DNA from: an uncultured Duncaniella sp.
GTDB lineage: Bacteria > Bacteroidota > Bacteroidia > Bacteroidales > Muribaculaceae
NCBI RefSeq assembly: GCF_910578445.1
Contig: NZ_CAJTQC010000015.1
Location: forward strand, 6,217 to 70,216
Direction of reading: 5' to 3'
DNA length: 64,000 bases
Below are positions 45,929-54,257 of this stretch, in pieces. Numbering within the stretch: the first letter of the stretch is position 1; each line of letters begins with the position of its first letter. A program made the position numbers and the translations under genes. Under the pieces are notes generated by a model. The model searched no databases. It had not been told where the DNA came from and worked only from the letters and a program-made list of their open reading frames with translations.

Positions 45929-45998
45929 TTAATCCTTCAAGCAAAGAACTTAATCCTTAATACTTAATCCTTAGTACTTAGCACTTAGCATTAAGTGC
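45929..45998 (-). repeat. Inverted partner array of 7-bp repeats reaching the argC stop
   Basis: About ten heptads run in the opposite sense (TTAATCC, TTAATAC, TTAGCAC types on the plus strand) up to the argC stop codon. Bases 45949-45964 are the exact reverse complement of 45874-45889, so the argC-argD mRNA can form a 16-bp perfect stem within a longer imperfect one. Confidence 0.85.
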
Positions 45999-46960
45999 TA
46001 AAACGCTGACGGTTTTAGACGTAGACCCATGTCTTCGGGGAGTCCGCAGATGAGGTTGAAATTCTGTACGGCCTGACCGGATGCTCCCTTGAGCAGATTG
46101 TCGATAGCCGAGAGTATGAGCAGTTTACGTCCGTGTTTTTCGAGTGAGATGACGGCCTTGTTGGTGTTGACCACCTGCTTCAGATCGACTGGACGGTCAG
46201 ACACATGTGTGAAGGGAGCGTCGGCATAGAAATCCTTGTAGAGCTTCACGGCTTCCTCGATAGAGAGGTCGGTGTCGATATAGCTCATTGCGAATATTCC
46301 GCGGGGGAAGTCGCCGCGCACGGGAACGAAGCTGATTTCTGCGTCGAATCCGGGTTGCAACTGCGCGAGGGTCTGGCGGATTTCGGCAAGATGCTGATGG
46401 CCGAATGCCTTGTAGACCGACAGATTGTCGTTGCGCCAGCTGAAATGTGTCGTAGCACCGGGTTTTACGCCTGCGCCGGTCGAGCCTGTAACGGCTGTCA
46501 CATGCACCTCGCTGTCAAGTTTGCCGGCAGCTGCAAGCGGGAGGAGAGCCAGCTGGAGAGCGGTGGCGAAGCATCCCGGATTGGCTACCTTGGTGGCTTT
46601 GCGGATTGTTTCGCGTTTTGCCTCGGGAAGACCGTAGACATATCCGCAGCTTTCGTCGCGGTAGTCCTGTGCGAGGTCTACGATTTTCAGATTTTCGGGC
46701 ATCTCGTTTTCTTCCCAGAATTTTTGGCTGAAACCGTGGCCCTGACAGAGGAAAAGCACGTCGATAGCCGAGAGGTCAAATGTCTCGGCAAAACGCAGGT
46801 CGGTGTCGCCGATAAGTCCTTCGTGGATTTCGCTGACTGGTTTTCCGGCGTTGCTCGATGAGTGGACAAACACTATTTCCGCCTCGGGATGGTTGATAAG
46901 GAGACGGAGGAGTTCGCCGGCTGTATAGCCGGCGCCTCCTATGATACCTATTTTTGCCAT
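45998..46960 (-). CDS. argC: N-acyl-gamma-glutamyl-phosphate reductase
   Basis: A 320-aa NADPH-dependent reductase. The N-terminal nucleotide fold starts IGIIGGAGYTAGELLR, and the catalytic Cys is in NPGCFATAL (about residue 135). The family's TGSTGAG segment follows. It is seven bases after argG, so the two are tightly coupled, while argD follows only after the repeat-filled spacer. Confidence 0.96.
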   Translation of the reverse strand: MAKIGIIGGAGYTAGELLRLLINHPEAEIVFVHSSSNAGKPVSEIHEGLIGDTDLRFAETFDLSAIDVLFLCQGHGFSQKFWEENEMPENLKIVDLAQDYRDESCGYVYGLPEAKRETIRKATKVANPGCFATALQLALLPLAAAGKLDSEVHVTAVTGSTGAGVKPGATTHFSWRNDNLSVYKAFGHQHLAEIRQTLAQLQPGFDAEISFVPVRGDFPRGIFAMSYIDTDLSIEEAVKLYKDFYADAPFTHVSDRPVDLKQVVNTNKAVISLEKHGRKLLILSAIDNLLKGASGQAVQNFNLICGLPEDMGLRLKPSAF

Positions 46961-46967
46961 TTTCAGC

Positions 46968-48176
46968 TTACTCCTTGCCGTTGCGCTTCTGCACGTTGTG
47001 GTAAATCTTCATCTGATTGCCGAGGATTTTGGTGAATCCCTTGACATCGTCGGCGCTCCAAGCCTTGTTGACTTCGCCGTATTCACCGAAATCGGTCTTC
47101 ATGAGGTCGAAGGGTGAATCAACGCCAACGAGTGTGTAGGAGTAGGGGCGGAGTGTCACTTCGACTGTTCCGGTCACATTGGCCTGAGAGCTTTCGAGGA
47201 ATGCTTCCATGTCGCGCATCACTGGTTCGAGATACTGCGACTCGTGGAGGAACATGCCATACCATGTGCCGATCTGGTCTTTCCAATACTGCTGCCACTT
47301 GGTGAGAGTGTGCTTTTCGAGCATCTTGTGGGCGGCGATGATGAGGATCGGACCTGCGGCCTCGAAACCTACGCGGCCTTTGATGCCGATGATGGTGTCG
47401 CCGATGTGCATGTCGCGGCCGATGCCGTAGCGAGAGCCGAGGCGCTCGACTTCGCGGATAGCGTCGACTTTGTTGTCGTAGCGCTTGCCGTTGACGCTGA
47501 CAATCTCGCCTTTTTCAAAACCGATTGTCATTTTCTCCTCGCCCTGCGCTGTCACCTGACTGGGATATGCGCTTTCGGGGAGGGTCTGTTCGGAGTGGAG
47601 TGTTTCTTTTCCGCCGATGCTTGTGCCCCAGAGACCCTTGTTGATTGAATATTCCATCTTTTTGAAATCGGCTTCGATGCCGTGTTTCTTCAGATAGTCT
47701 ATTTCATATTCGCGTGTGAGCGTCATGTCGCGGGTCGGGGTGATGATTTCAATCTCCGGGGCGAGAATCTGGAAAGTGAGGTCGAAGCGCACCTGATCGT
47801 TTCCTGCGCCTGTCGAGCCGTGGGCCACGGCGTCAGCACCGATTTTCTTTGCATATTCGATGATGGCGATTGCTTGGAAAATGCGTTCTGAAGAGACGGA
47901 GATGGGGTATGTGCCATTGCGGAGCACATTGCCCGCAATCATATATTTGATGCTTTTGTCGTAGTAGTCGCTTGTGACATCGAGTGTGGCGTGAGAGGCC
48001 GCGCCGAGCTTGATGGCTTTTTCTTCAATAGACTTTAATTCCTCAGGTGAGAAACCGCCGGTGTTGGCGATGGCGGTGTGTACTTCATAGCCGAGGTCTT
48101 CTGAGAGATATTTTGCTGCAAATGATGTGTCAAGGCCACCACTGAAGGCGAGGACAACTTTTTTCTTCTTTTCCAT
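46968..48176 (-). CDS. argG: Argininosuccinate synthase
   Basis: A 402-aa enzyme that joins citrulline and aspartate using ATP. The PP-loop AFSGGLDTS is at the N terminus, and GSTGAGNDQVRF is typical of the family. It is the second gene of the cluster, 127 bases after the GNAT gene; that spacer can fold into alternative hairpins. Confidence 0.97.
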   Translation of the reverse strand: MEKKKKVVLAFSGGLDTSFAAKYLSEDLGYEVHTAIANTGGFSPEELKSIEEKAIKLGAASHATLDVTSDYYDKSIKYMIAGNVLRNGTYPISVSSERIFQAIAIIEYAKKIGADAVAHGSTGAGNDQVRFDLTFQILAPEIEIITPTRDMTLTREYEIDYLKKHGIEADFKKMEYSINKGLWGTSIGGKETLHSEQTLPESAYPSQVTAQGEEKMTIGFEKGEIVSVNGKRYDNKVDAIREVERLGSRYGIGRDMHIGDTIIGIKGRVGFEAAGPILIIAAHKMLEKHTLTKWQQYWKDQIGTWYGMFLHESQYLEPVMRDMEAFLESSQANVTGTVEVTLRPYSYTLVGVDSPFDLMKTDFGEYGEVNKAWSADDVKGFTKILGNQMKIYHNVQKRNGKE

Positions 48177-48213
48177 TATTACTGATGTTTTTTTGTTTGT
48201 GTAATTTTTTAAG

Positions 48214-48300
48214 GCCGGAGTCCGGCAAATGGTTCAGGGAGCTGTAAGAGGCACGTGATATGCCGGTTTCCCACTGGCTTTGTGAATAGGGTGACTCCGG
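48214..48300 (-). promoter_or_regulatory. Possible alternative hairpins in the argG leader
   Basis: GCCGG-AGT-CCGGC (48214-48226) can form a short hairpin, or its CCGGAGTC part (48215-48222) can pair with GACTCCGG (48293-48300). The two folds exclude each other, as in attenuators, but no leader peptide rich in Arg codons was found. Confidence 0.25.
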
Positions 48301-48303
48301 GCT

Positions 48304-48921
48304 CTATTTAAGATGAAGGAGTTTTTTGATACGGTTGTGGGCCCACATCATGTAGGGCGCACGTTTCGAGGGGCGTTCAAGTTTCGCTTTGGGATCGTAG
48401 AGCATTCCTGTGCACAGGCACATGCGTCGGTTGTTGCGCTGGAGAATGTCGTAGTTGACACAGCCCTTGCAACCGGCCCAAAATTCCTCGTCGTCAGTAA
48501 GTTCTGAAAAAGTCACCGGTTTGTAGCCCATCTGGGAGTTGAGTTTCATGACCGGGAGTGATGTCGTGATACTGAACAGTTTGGCAAAGGGGAAACGCAG
48601 ACGCGCAAGTTCGAATGTCTTTGTTTTAATACGCGCGGCGAGCCCCAATCGTCGGAATTCCGGGTCCACGATAAGGCCTGAAGTGGCCACATAATCACCA
48701 TGTTCCCAGCTCTCAATGTAACTGAAGCCGATGAGACGGTCATCACAGAGAGCGACGACAGCCTTTCCCCCGCGGATTTTCTGGGCGATGTATTCCGGTG
48801 TGCGCCGGGCGATACCCGTACCGCGCTGAAGGGCTGATTCATAGATGAGGGTGACAATCTGCTCGGCATACTTTGCATGCTCCTCTTCGGCAAATATCAC
48901 CTTTATCTGATCATTGTTCAT
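48304..48921 (-). CDS. GNAT acyltransferase, probable N-acylglutamate synthase of the arginine cluster
   Basis: A 205-aa GNAT protein. The acyl-CoA loop is seen as EFRRLGLAARIK (about residue 92). The C-terminal part carries a cysteine group, CKGC and CLC (about 150-170), that could bind metal. It heads the arginine cluster, which has no other first-step enzyme (no argA or argJ). As I recall, a related GNAT protein in Bacteroides thetaiotaomicron was assigned by genetics as the missing N-acylglutamate synthase. The substrate acyl-CoA (succinyl or acetyl) is inferred. Confidence 0.82.
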   Translation of the reverse strand: MNNDQIKVIFAEEEHAKYAEQIVTLIYESALQRGTGIARRTPEYIAQKIRGGKAVVALCDDRLIGFSYIESWEHGDYVATSGLIVDPEFRRLGLAARIKTKTFELARLRFPFAKLFSITTSLPVMKLNSQMGYKPVTFSELTDDEEFWAGCKGCVNYDILQRNNRRMCLCTGMLYDPKAKLERPSKRAPYMMWAHNRIKKLLHLK

Positions 48922-48967
48922 CTAACTGTTTTGTATGTGTAATAAATTATGAAATGATAAAATGTCT

Positions 48968-48976
48968 GCAAAATTA
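48968..48976 (-). promoter_or_regulatory. -7 element of the arginine cluster promoter
   Basis: TAATTTTGC on the minus strand lies 46 bases before the GNAT start codon. No good -33 box is seen, which would suit an activated or repressed promoter. No clear arginine-repressor box was found. Confidence 0.4.
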
Positions 48977-49061
48977 CGAAATTAATATCAATATAATGCT
49001 AAAAGGGGTGTAAATTATGTTGGTTTAAACATTTTCTTAGGCTTAAGCTGTTAAAATAGTG

Positions 49062-49096
49062 CAAAAAAAGTGGCTGTGCCAAATGACACAGCCACT
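49062..49096 (-). terminator. Terminator after the second susD
   Basis: A 10-bp perfect stem (49069-49078 with 49087-49096) is followed on the minus strand by seven T. It ends the phosphatase-susC-susD unit. Confidence 0.9.
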
Positions 49097-49128
49097 ATAG
49101 TGTTGAAGCCGTTGCCGGCCCGTGTGGA

Positions 49129-50850
49129 TTATTGACCTACGAGGGTTGGATCGGCCATCTTGTTATAGGTGAACTCTGCCTGAGGTATTGCTGCTCGCCA
49201 GCCGTTCATGAAGTCGGGCTGATATGTGGCGGCAACGGTAGTCGGATAGCTGCCCATGTTCTCGATATTGTCTTTGTCAAAGGCTTTGTATTCGATAACC
49301 TCGTTCCAGCGTTTGTAGTCAAACCAGTTGAAGCCTTCGCCCCAGAGCTCGAGGCGGCGCTGGAGTTTCACTTCGTCAAGAAGAGCCTCTCCTGAAGTGG
49401 CGGGGATGGTGTAGTTGGGGTCGCGTTTGGCCATCAGTTCTGTCAGACAGCTTACGGTTGTGCTGTAATCACTGTTGTGGTAGGCTGCCTCGGCTTCGAT
49501 GAGAAGCATTTCACCTGCGCGCATGTAGGGAGGCCAGCATGAAGTATAGCCGTCAGGCAGACCTTGGAACTTGTACTGGATACCGATCGAGAGACCCTTG
49601 CTGTTGGTGGGGTAGATTCCCTTGATATCCTCGGGACGCAGTGATGCGAAACGTTTGCCGTATTCCTTTATAAAATCCCACATAGCCTTGTTCTTGCCTT
49701 TGGGGCTTGAGCCAGAGCCGGTGATTGAGATGCCGTATGTCTGATTAGAATAGTTGTTCGGATTGAAGAAGTCTTCTTCGGTGACACCATATTTGGCTGC
49801 TATTTCAGGAGCGTGCTTTACGCAGAGAGGTCCGAAGTAGAGCTGAGAGCGGACGTCGGTCTCGCTGAAGTGCTTGTAGAGCGAATACTGCATCGAACTG
49901 GTGTAGCCCCAGCTCTTGACATAATGTCCGTTGCATGCGTAGTGAGCACCAAAGCCCCAGTAATATATGCCTAAGGGATCCATAGCCGGGGCCCACATCC
50001 ATTCGTCGTTTTCAGTGGAGAAGCCCGACAGATAATCTTTTTCCGACATGATGGTGTAGTCCTGACGTGCGTCGTGAGCCATCTTCTGTGCCGTCTTATA
50101 GTCATCTTTCAGAAGGGCGAGACGTGCGTAGATACCACGGGCCACATTCTCGTCGACAAAGAAGAGTTGGTTGCCGCGTTTCTTGGACGATTTCTCGAAG
50201 TAGGCGATTGCATCGTTGAGGTCTCTGTAGAGCTGGTCATAGACCTCGTTGCAGGTGCTGAACTGTTTTTCGTTTGGTTCGCCTGACTTGATGCGTAACA
50301 CGATGCAATGTTTCTCACCGTTGTTCGAGTCGATCCAGCGTGGAGCATAGACTTGCATGAGGCGAGTGTAGGCGTGGGCACGCATGGTAAGTGCGGAGGC
50401 TTTCAGCCAAAGCTCGTTGTCGTTGGTCGGGTCTTCAGAAAGATTGGTCAGGATGGAATTTGCCGAGCCGATTATGGAATAGCAGTATTTATACATCCAT
50501 GATGGCCACCAACCTATCGCGTAACGGAAGTTGGCAGGCTTGATGCCTGTACGCATATAGTTTGTAGCCTCTCCCACGTTGTTGTCAGGGCCGAGGGCCT
50601 CACCGTAGATATTGGCAAAGAATGTTTCGCCTGAAGCGTTGAGGTTGCCGTTCTTCAGGTCGTCGAACTGGCGCTGCATCTGGCGTACAAGGCCGGTTAC
50701 AGCCGCGTTGGCTCCCTCCTCGGAAGTATTCACGGTCACAGAGGAGATATTTGTTATAGGTTCCTCGTTGAGGAAGTCGTCGCCGCATGAAACTAATGCC
50801 GGTGTCATCAGTGCCACTGCCAGACCACCGATAATATATCTATTTTTCAT
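49129..50850 (-). CDS. SusD/RagB-type surface-binding lipoprotein, second locus
   Basis: A 573-aa lipoprotein with signal peptide and Cys22 in LVSC. It has the helical SusD fold, including the family segment MRAGEMLLIEAEAAYHNSDY near residue 450, where helices carry the TPR-like scaffold. It would bind the substrate at the mouth of the second SusC. It starts 29 bases after SusC. The substrate is unknown. Confidence 0.93.
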   Translation of the reverse strand: MKNRYIIGGLAVALMTPALVSCGDDFLNEEPITNISSVTVNTSEEGANAAVTGLVRQMQRQFDDLKNGNLNASGETFFANIYGEALGPDNNVGEATNYMRTGIKPANFRYAIGWWPSWMYKYCYSIIGSANSILTNLSEDPTNDNELWLKASALTMRAHAYTRLMQVYAPRWIDSNNGEKHCIVLRIKSGEPNEKQFSTCNEVYDQLYRDLNDAIAYFEKSSKKRGNQLFFVDENVARGIYARLALLKDDYKTAQKMAHDARQDYTIMSEKDYLSGFSTENDEWMWAPAMDPLGIYYWGFGAHYACNGHYVKSWGYTSSMQYSLYKHFSETDVRSQLYFGPLCVKHAPEIAAKYGVTEEDFFNPNNYSNQTYGISITGSGSSPKGKNKAMWDFIKEYGKRFASLRPEDIKGIYPTNSKGLSIGIQYKFQGLPDGYTSCWPPYMRAGEMLLIEAEAAYHNSDYSTTVSCLTELMAKRDPNYTIPATSGEALLDEVKLQRRLELWGEGFNWFDYKRWNEVIEYKAFDKDNIENMGSYPTTVAATYQPDFMNGWRAAIPQAEFTYNKMADPTLVGQ

Positions 50851-50879
50851 ACTTTATATCTGTTTTATTTGTGTGGGGT

Positions 50880-53800
50880 TTAGAAACGAGCTGTGATCTC
50901 GAAAGAATATACGCGTGATGGAACGAAGTAGTCGCCCTGACCACCACTGTTGTTGTAAGTGGGGTTCATGCCCTGCATTTTGGTGAAGAGCTTCACGTTG
51001 TCGATAGAGAGACCTGCGCTGAGACCACGGAGGCTGAGCGGAGCCACCCACTTGCGTGGAATGTCGTAGGTGATGTTGAGGTTCTTGAACGCGAGATAGT
51101 TGCTTGAGATGAGGAAGCGGTCGCTGGTCGCGTTGTTGTTGTTGGCATTGATGGTGTTGATCTGCGGACGGATGCCACGGTTGATGCGGTTTGCGTCGTT
51201 TTCACCGATACCGGCAGCCATGTCAGGAGTCCAAGAGTTGCTGATGGCATCTTCGTGGAGTGATTTGCCGGCACTGGGGCTGAGCATGCTGCTGTAGACG
51301 GTGTTGAGGGTCTTGCCACCGAGGCGATAGGTGAAGAGGGCGCTCACGGAGAGACCTTTCCAGTTGAGGTTAGTTCCGAATGAACCGTAGACGGTGGGGA
51401 GTGAAGTGCCACGGAAATGCTTGGATGCGAACGAGGTGCTGGTTGTGTAGTATCTGTCGCCTATCTTGACCAGTGCGTTACCGGCTTTTGCATTCTCAAG
51501 GTTTGAGTCCCATTTGTTCTGATCGAACCTCCATACGCCTGTGCTCTTTCCATTTTCGTCTAAGTCAGTCTCGAACTGATGTGAATCCTGATTGATTTCA
51601 TAGAGCGACTGGCCTGTCAGCATGTCGACACCTGCCCATTTGTAAGTATAATATTCATAGCGGCTCTTGCCTTCGACGAGTGCGCGGGGTGAGTTCCAGA
51701 GGTTGCCTGCGGGGAGTTTGGTGATTTTGTTTCTGATGAATGTTGCGTCGGCATGAGCTGACCATTTGAAATCCTTGGTGCGTATGATTTCTCCGCTGAC
51801 CATGATTTCCCAGCCTGTGTTTCTCATGTTGCCGATGTTCTGCCACTGTGACATGGAAGAACCTCCGCCGTCTGTTCCGTTTGACGGGGTCTGGGGAACA
51901 TTGAAGAGAAGATCGGCGTTCACGCGTGAGAAGAAGCCGACAGAAGCGTTGAGACGGCTGTTGAAGAAATAGCCTTCGAGGGCGAGGTCAAGAGTTTTGG
52001 TCGACTCCCAGCGGATGTTCTTGTTGCCAAGTGTGGAGGGGAATACCGAAGGATTTCCGTCGAGTGTATAGCTGTATTTTGACCAGAGGTCGTAGGTCGG
52101 GTAGTAGTTGCTGGTGTAGTCGTTACCTGCAGTACCGTAGGCTGCGCGGAGCTTGAGGTTATTGAGCCATGTTACGTCCTTAAGGAATTTCTCCTTGCTG
52201 ATGATCCAACTTGCGCCGACGCTCCAGAATGTACCCCAACGGTTGTCCTTTGAGAACTTGCTTGATGCGTCGCGAGAGATGCTTGCCTCTAAGAAGTACT
52301 GGTTGTTCCAGTTGTAGCGCGCACGGCCCATGAATGTCTCGGTGCGGTAGCGGTAGGCGTGAGCACCGGTTCCTTCGTTCTCGGTGAAGTTTGTCAGATA
52401 GTAGTTGTCGGGGAAGAGCTGGTTTTTATTCTTTACATATGTATAGGTGTAGTAGCGGCTGTAGCTTTCGTGGTTGAGCATGGCGTCGATGTGGTGTGCG
52501 CCATAGTCGTGTGACCATGTGAGATATTGCTGGAGGTTGGTGGTCTCACGCTTGTAGAAGTATTTGGTAAGACGTCCGAAACCCTGAGCAGAGCCGATGA
52601 GTGTGCTGTCGTAGGTAGTGTCTTCCTCACGGTAGCGGTTCATAGTGCCACGCACGGTGAACTCGAAGTTGTAGGGAAGGTAGATGGTAGCGAAAGCGTT
52701 GCCGTCGACAGAGATACGTTCGTAGTCCTGTGAGTTGGCGCGGAGGATATAAGCCTTGTTGCTGGTGAAAGCTGAATAGCCGTCCATTGTGTTCCAGATA
52801 GGATTGCCGTTTTCATCGCGGAGCACTTCGCCGGTAGCCCAGTCATGGGCATAGTATGGGAGACCGGGTGCGAGTCCTTGGTATGACATCGCGTTTGAAG
52901 TCGACGAAAGGTTGTCGGAATCAAACTGGGGCTGGTTCGATTCGATTTCAGAGGCGGTGAGACCTACACCAACCTTGAGATATTTTGTGGGACGGAACTC
53001 AGTGTTGAGGCGGGCATTCCAGCGCTCGAAGTCGGTCTTGAGGAGGTAACCTTTTTCCTTGACATAGCCGAGAGAGGCGTAAGCGCTGAATCTTTCGGTA
53101 GCACCTGTTGCGCTGACGTTATATTCCTGACGGTGGCCGTTGCGCGAGATAGCATCCCACCAGTCGGTGTCGTTGTAGCAGGAGAGGGGATTGAGAATGA
53201 CCTTGCCGTTCTCGTCAAAGACTTTCTCGCCACCGTCGGTCACGCTTCCGTCTGTGCCAGTGCCGTAGAGATTGAGCACGCCTGCTTCGGAGAAGAAGTT
53301 GCCGATGGTTTCCTCCATGGCTGACGCGTAGGTGTATTTATCGGGGGCTGAAGTAACCTTGCCGTTTGAGATGGCCTGTAGCATTGCCTCGTTCCAGCGG
53401 TTGTAGCCGAGACGACGGTATTCCGGAAGTGCGCGCTGATAGATACCCTGACGGATTTTGGCGGTCACTTCGACGTTGCCGGCGTTTTTAGCTTTCTTGG
53501 TGGTGATGAGGACAACACCGTTAGCACCCTTTGCACCGTAGAGTGCGCAGGAGGCAGCGTCCTTGAGCACCGAGATGCTTTCGACATCGTTGGGGTTGAT
53601 ATCGTTGTATTCACCGCTCCACACGATACCGTCGACTACGTAGAGTGGAGAAGTAGTACCGTTGATTGAGTTGATGCCGCGGATAAGTATTGAAGGAGAT
53701 GAACCGGGTGTGCCGGTAGAACCGTTGACTTGTACACCGGGAGCCATACCTTCGAGGGCTGAGGTCACGGAGGTGACAGGGCGACGCTGGATTTCTTTGT

Positions 53801-54221
53801 CGCTTATGACGGCAACCGAGCCGGTGAGTGATTCCTTGGACGCAGTACCATAGGCGACAACGACGACTTCGTCAAGAGCCTTGATGTCTTCCTTCATTGT
53901 GATGTTGATTACGGAGCGTTCGCCTACAGTGACGCTCTGGGTCATGTAGCCGATGTAGGAAAACTCGATTACCGAACCTTTAGCAGCCTTGATCGAATAT
54001 TTTCCGTCAATGTCAGTTGCCATTCCGGTCGACGTGCCTTTTACGATAACAGACACGCCCGGTATCGGGTCGCCGGATTCGTCAATTACAGTACCCGTTA
54101 TGTTACGGGTCTGCGCAAGTGCACTGATTGCCCAGAGTGCGCAGACAATAAGGAGTAGAGGTCGGGCGATGGATTTTATCCCCCCCGATTTGTTAATGAT
54201 AGTTAAAACTCCGTTTGCCAT
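50880..54221 (-). CDS. SusC/RagA-type TonB-dependent transporter, second locus
   Basis: An 1113-aa transporter: signal peptide ending near residue 37, carboxypeptidase-regulatory domain (about 39-125), signature VVVAYGTASKESLTG, plug (about 140-250 with DAASCALYGAKGANG) and barrel to the C-terminal Phe. It lies 36 bases after the histidine phosphatase and is co-transcribed with it, which hints at a phosphate-bearing substrate. Confidence 0.95.
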   Translation of the reverse strand: MANGVLTIINKSGGIKSIARPLLLIVCALWAISALAQTRNITGTVIDESGDPIPGVSVIVKGTSTGMATDIDGKYSIKAAKGSVIEFSYIGYMTQSVTVGERSVINITMKEDIKALDEVVVVAYGTASKESLTGSVAVISDKEIQRRPVTSVTSALEGMAPGVQVNGSTGTPGSSPSILIRGINSINGTTSPLYVVDGIVWSGEYNDINPNDVESISVLKDAASCALYGAKGANGVVLITTKKAKNAGNVEVTAKIRQGIYQRALPEYRRLGYNRWNEAMLQAISNGKVTSAPDKYTYASAMEETIGNFFSEAGVLNLYGTGTDGSVTDGGEKVFDENGKVILNPLSCYNDTDWWDAISRNGHRQEYNVSATGATERFSAYASLGYVKEKGYLLKTDFERWNARLNTEFRPTKYLKVGVGLTASEIESNQPQFDSDNLSSTSNAMSYQGLAPGLPYYAHDWATGEVLRDENGNPIWNTMDGYSAFTSNKAYILRANSQDYERISVDGNAFATIYLPYNFEFTVRGTMNRYREEDTTYDSTLIGSAQGFGRLTKYFYKRETTNLQQYLTWSHDYGAHHIDAMLNHESYSRYYTYTYVKNKNQLFPDNYYLTNFTENEGTGAHAYRYRTETFMGRARYNWNNQYFLEASISRDASSKFSKDNRWGTFWSVGASWIISKEKFLKDVTWLNNLKLRAAYGTAGNDYTSNYYPTYDLWSKYSYTLDGNPSVFPSTLGNKNIRWESTKTLDLALEGYFFNSRLNASVGFFSRVNADLLFNVPQTPSNGTDGGGSSMSQWQNIGNMRNTGWEIMVSGEIIRTKDFKWSAHADATFIRNKITKLPAGNLWNSPRALVEGKSRYEYYTYKWAGVDMLTGQSLYEINQDSHQFETDLDENGKSTGVWRFDQNKWDSNLENAKAGNALVKIGDRYYTTSTSFASKHFRGTSLPTVYGSFGTNLNWKGLSVSALFTYRLGGKTLNTVYSSMLSPSAGKSLHEDAISNSWTPDMAAGIGENDANRINRGIRPQINTINANNNNATSDRFLISSNYLAFKNLNITYDIPRKWVAPLSLRGLSAGLSIDNVKLFTKMQGMNPTYNNSGGQGDYFVPSRVYSFEITARF

Positions 54222-54257
54222 AATGATAAATAATGATATGGTTATTATTGTATGGGA

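Noticed and set aside
45816..45998. Heptad arrays as CRISPR
   Set aside because: Units are 7 bases, degenerate and contiguous, with no unique spacers and no cas genes.
48922..49060. Arginine-repressor box before the arginine cluster
   Set aside because: The region is AT-rich with partial resemblance only; no paired TNTGAAT-type sites at proper spacing.
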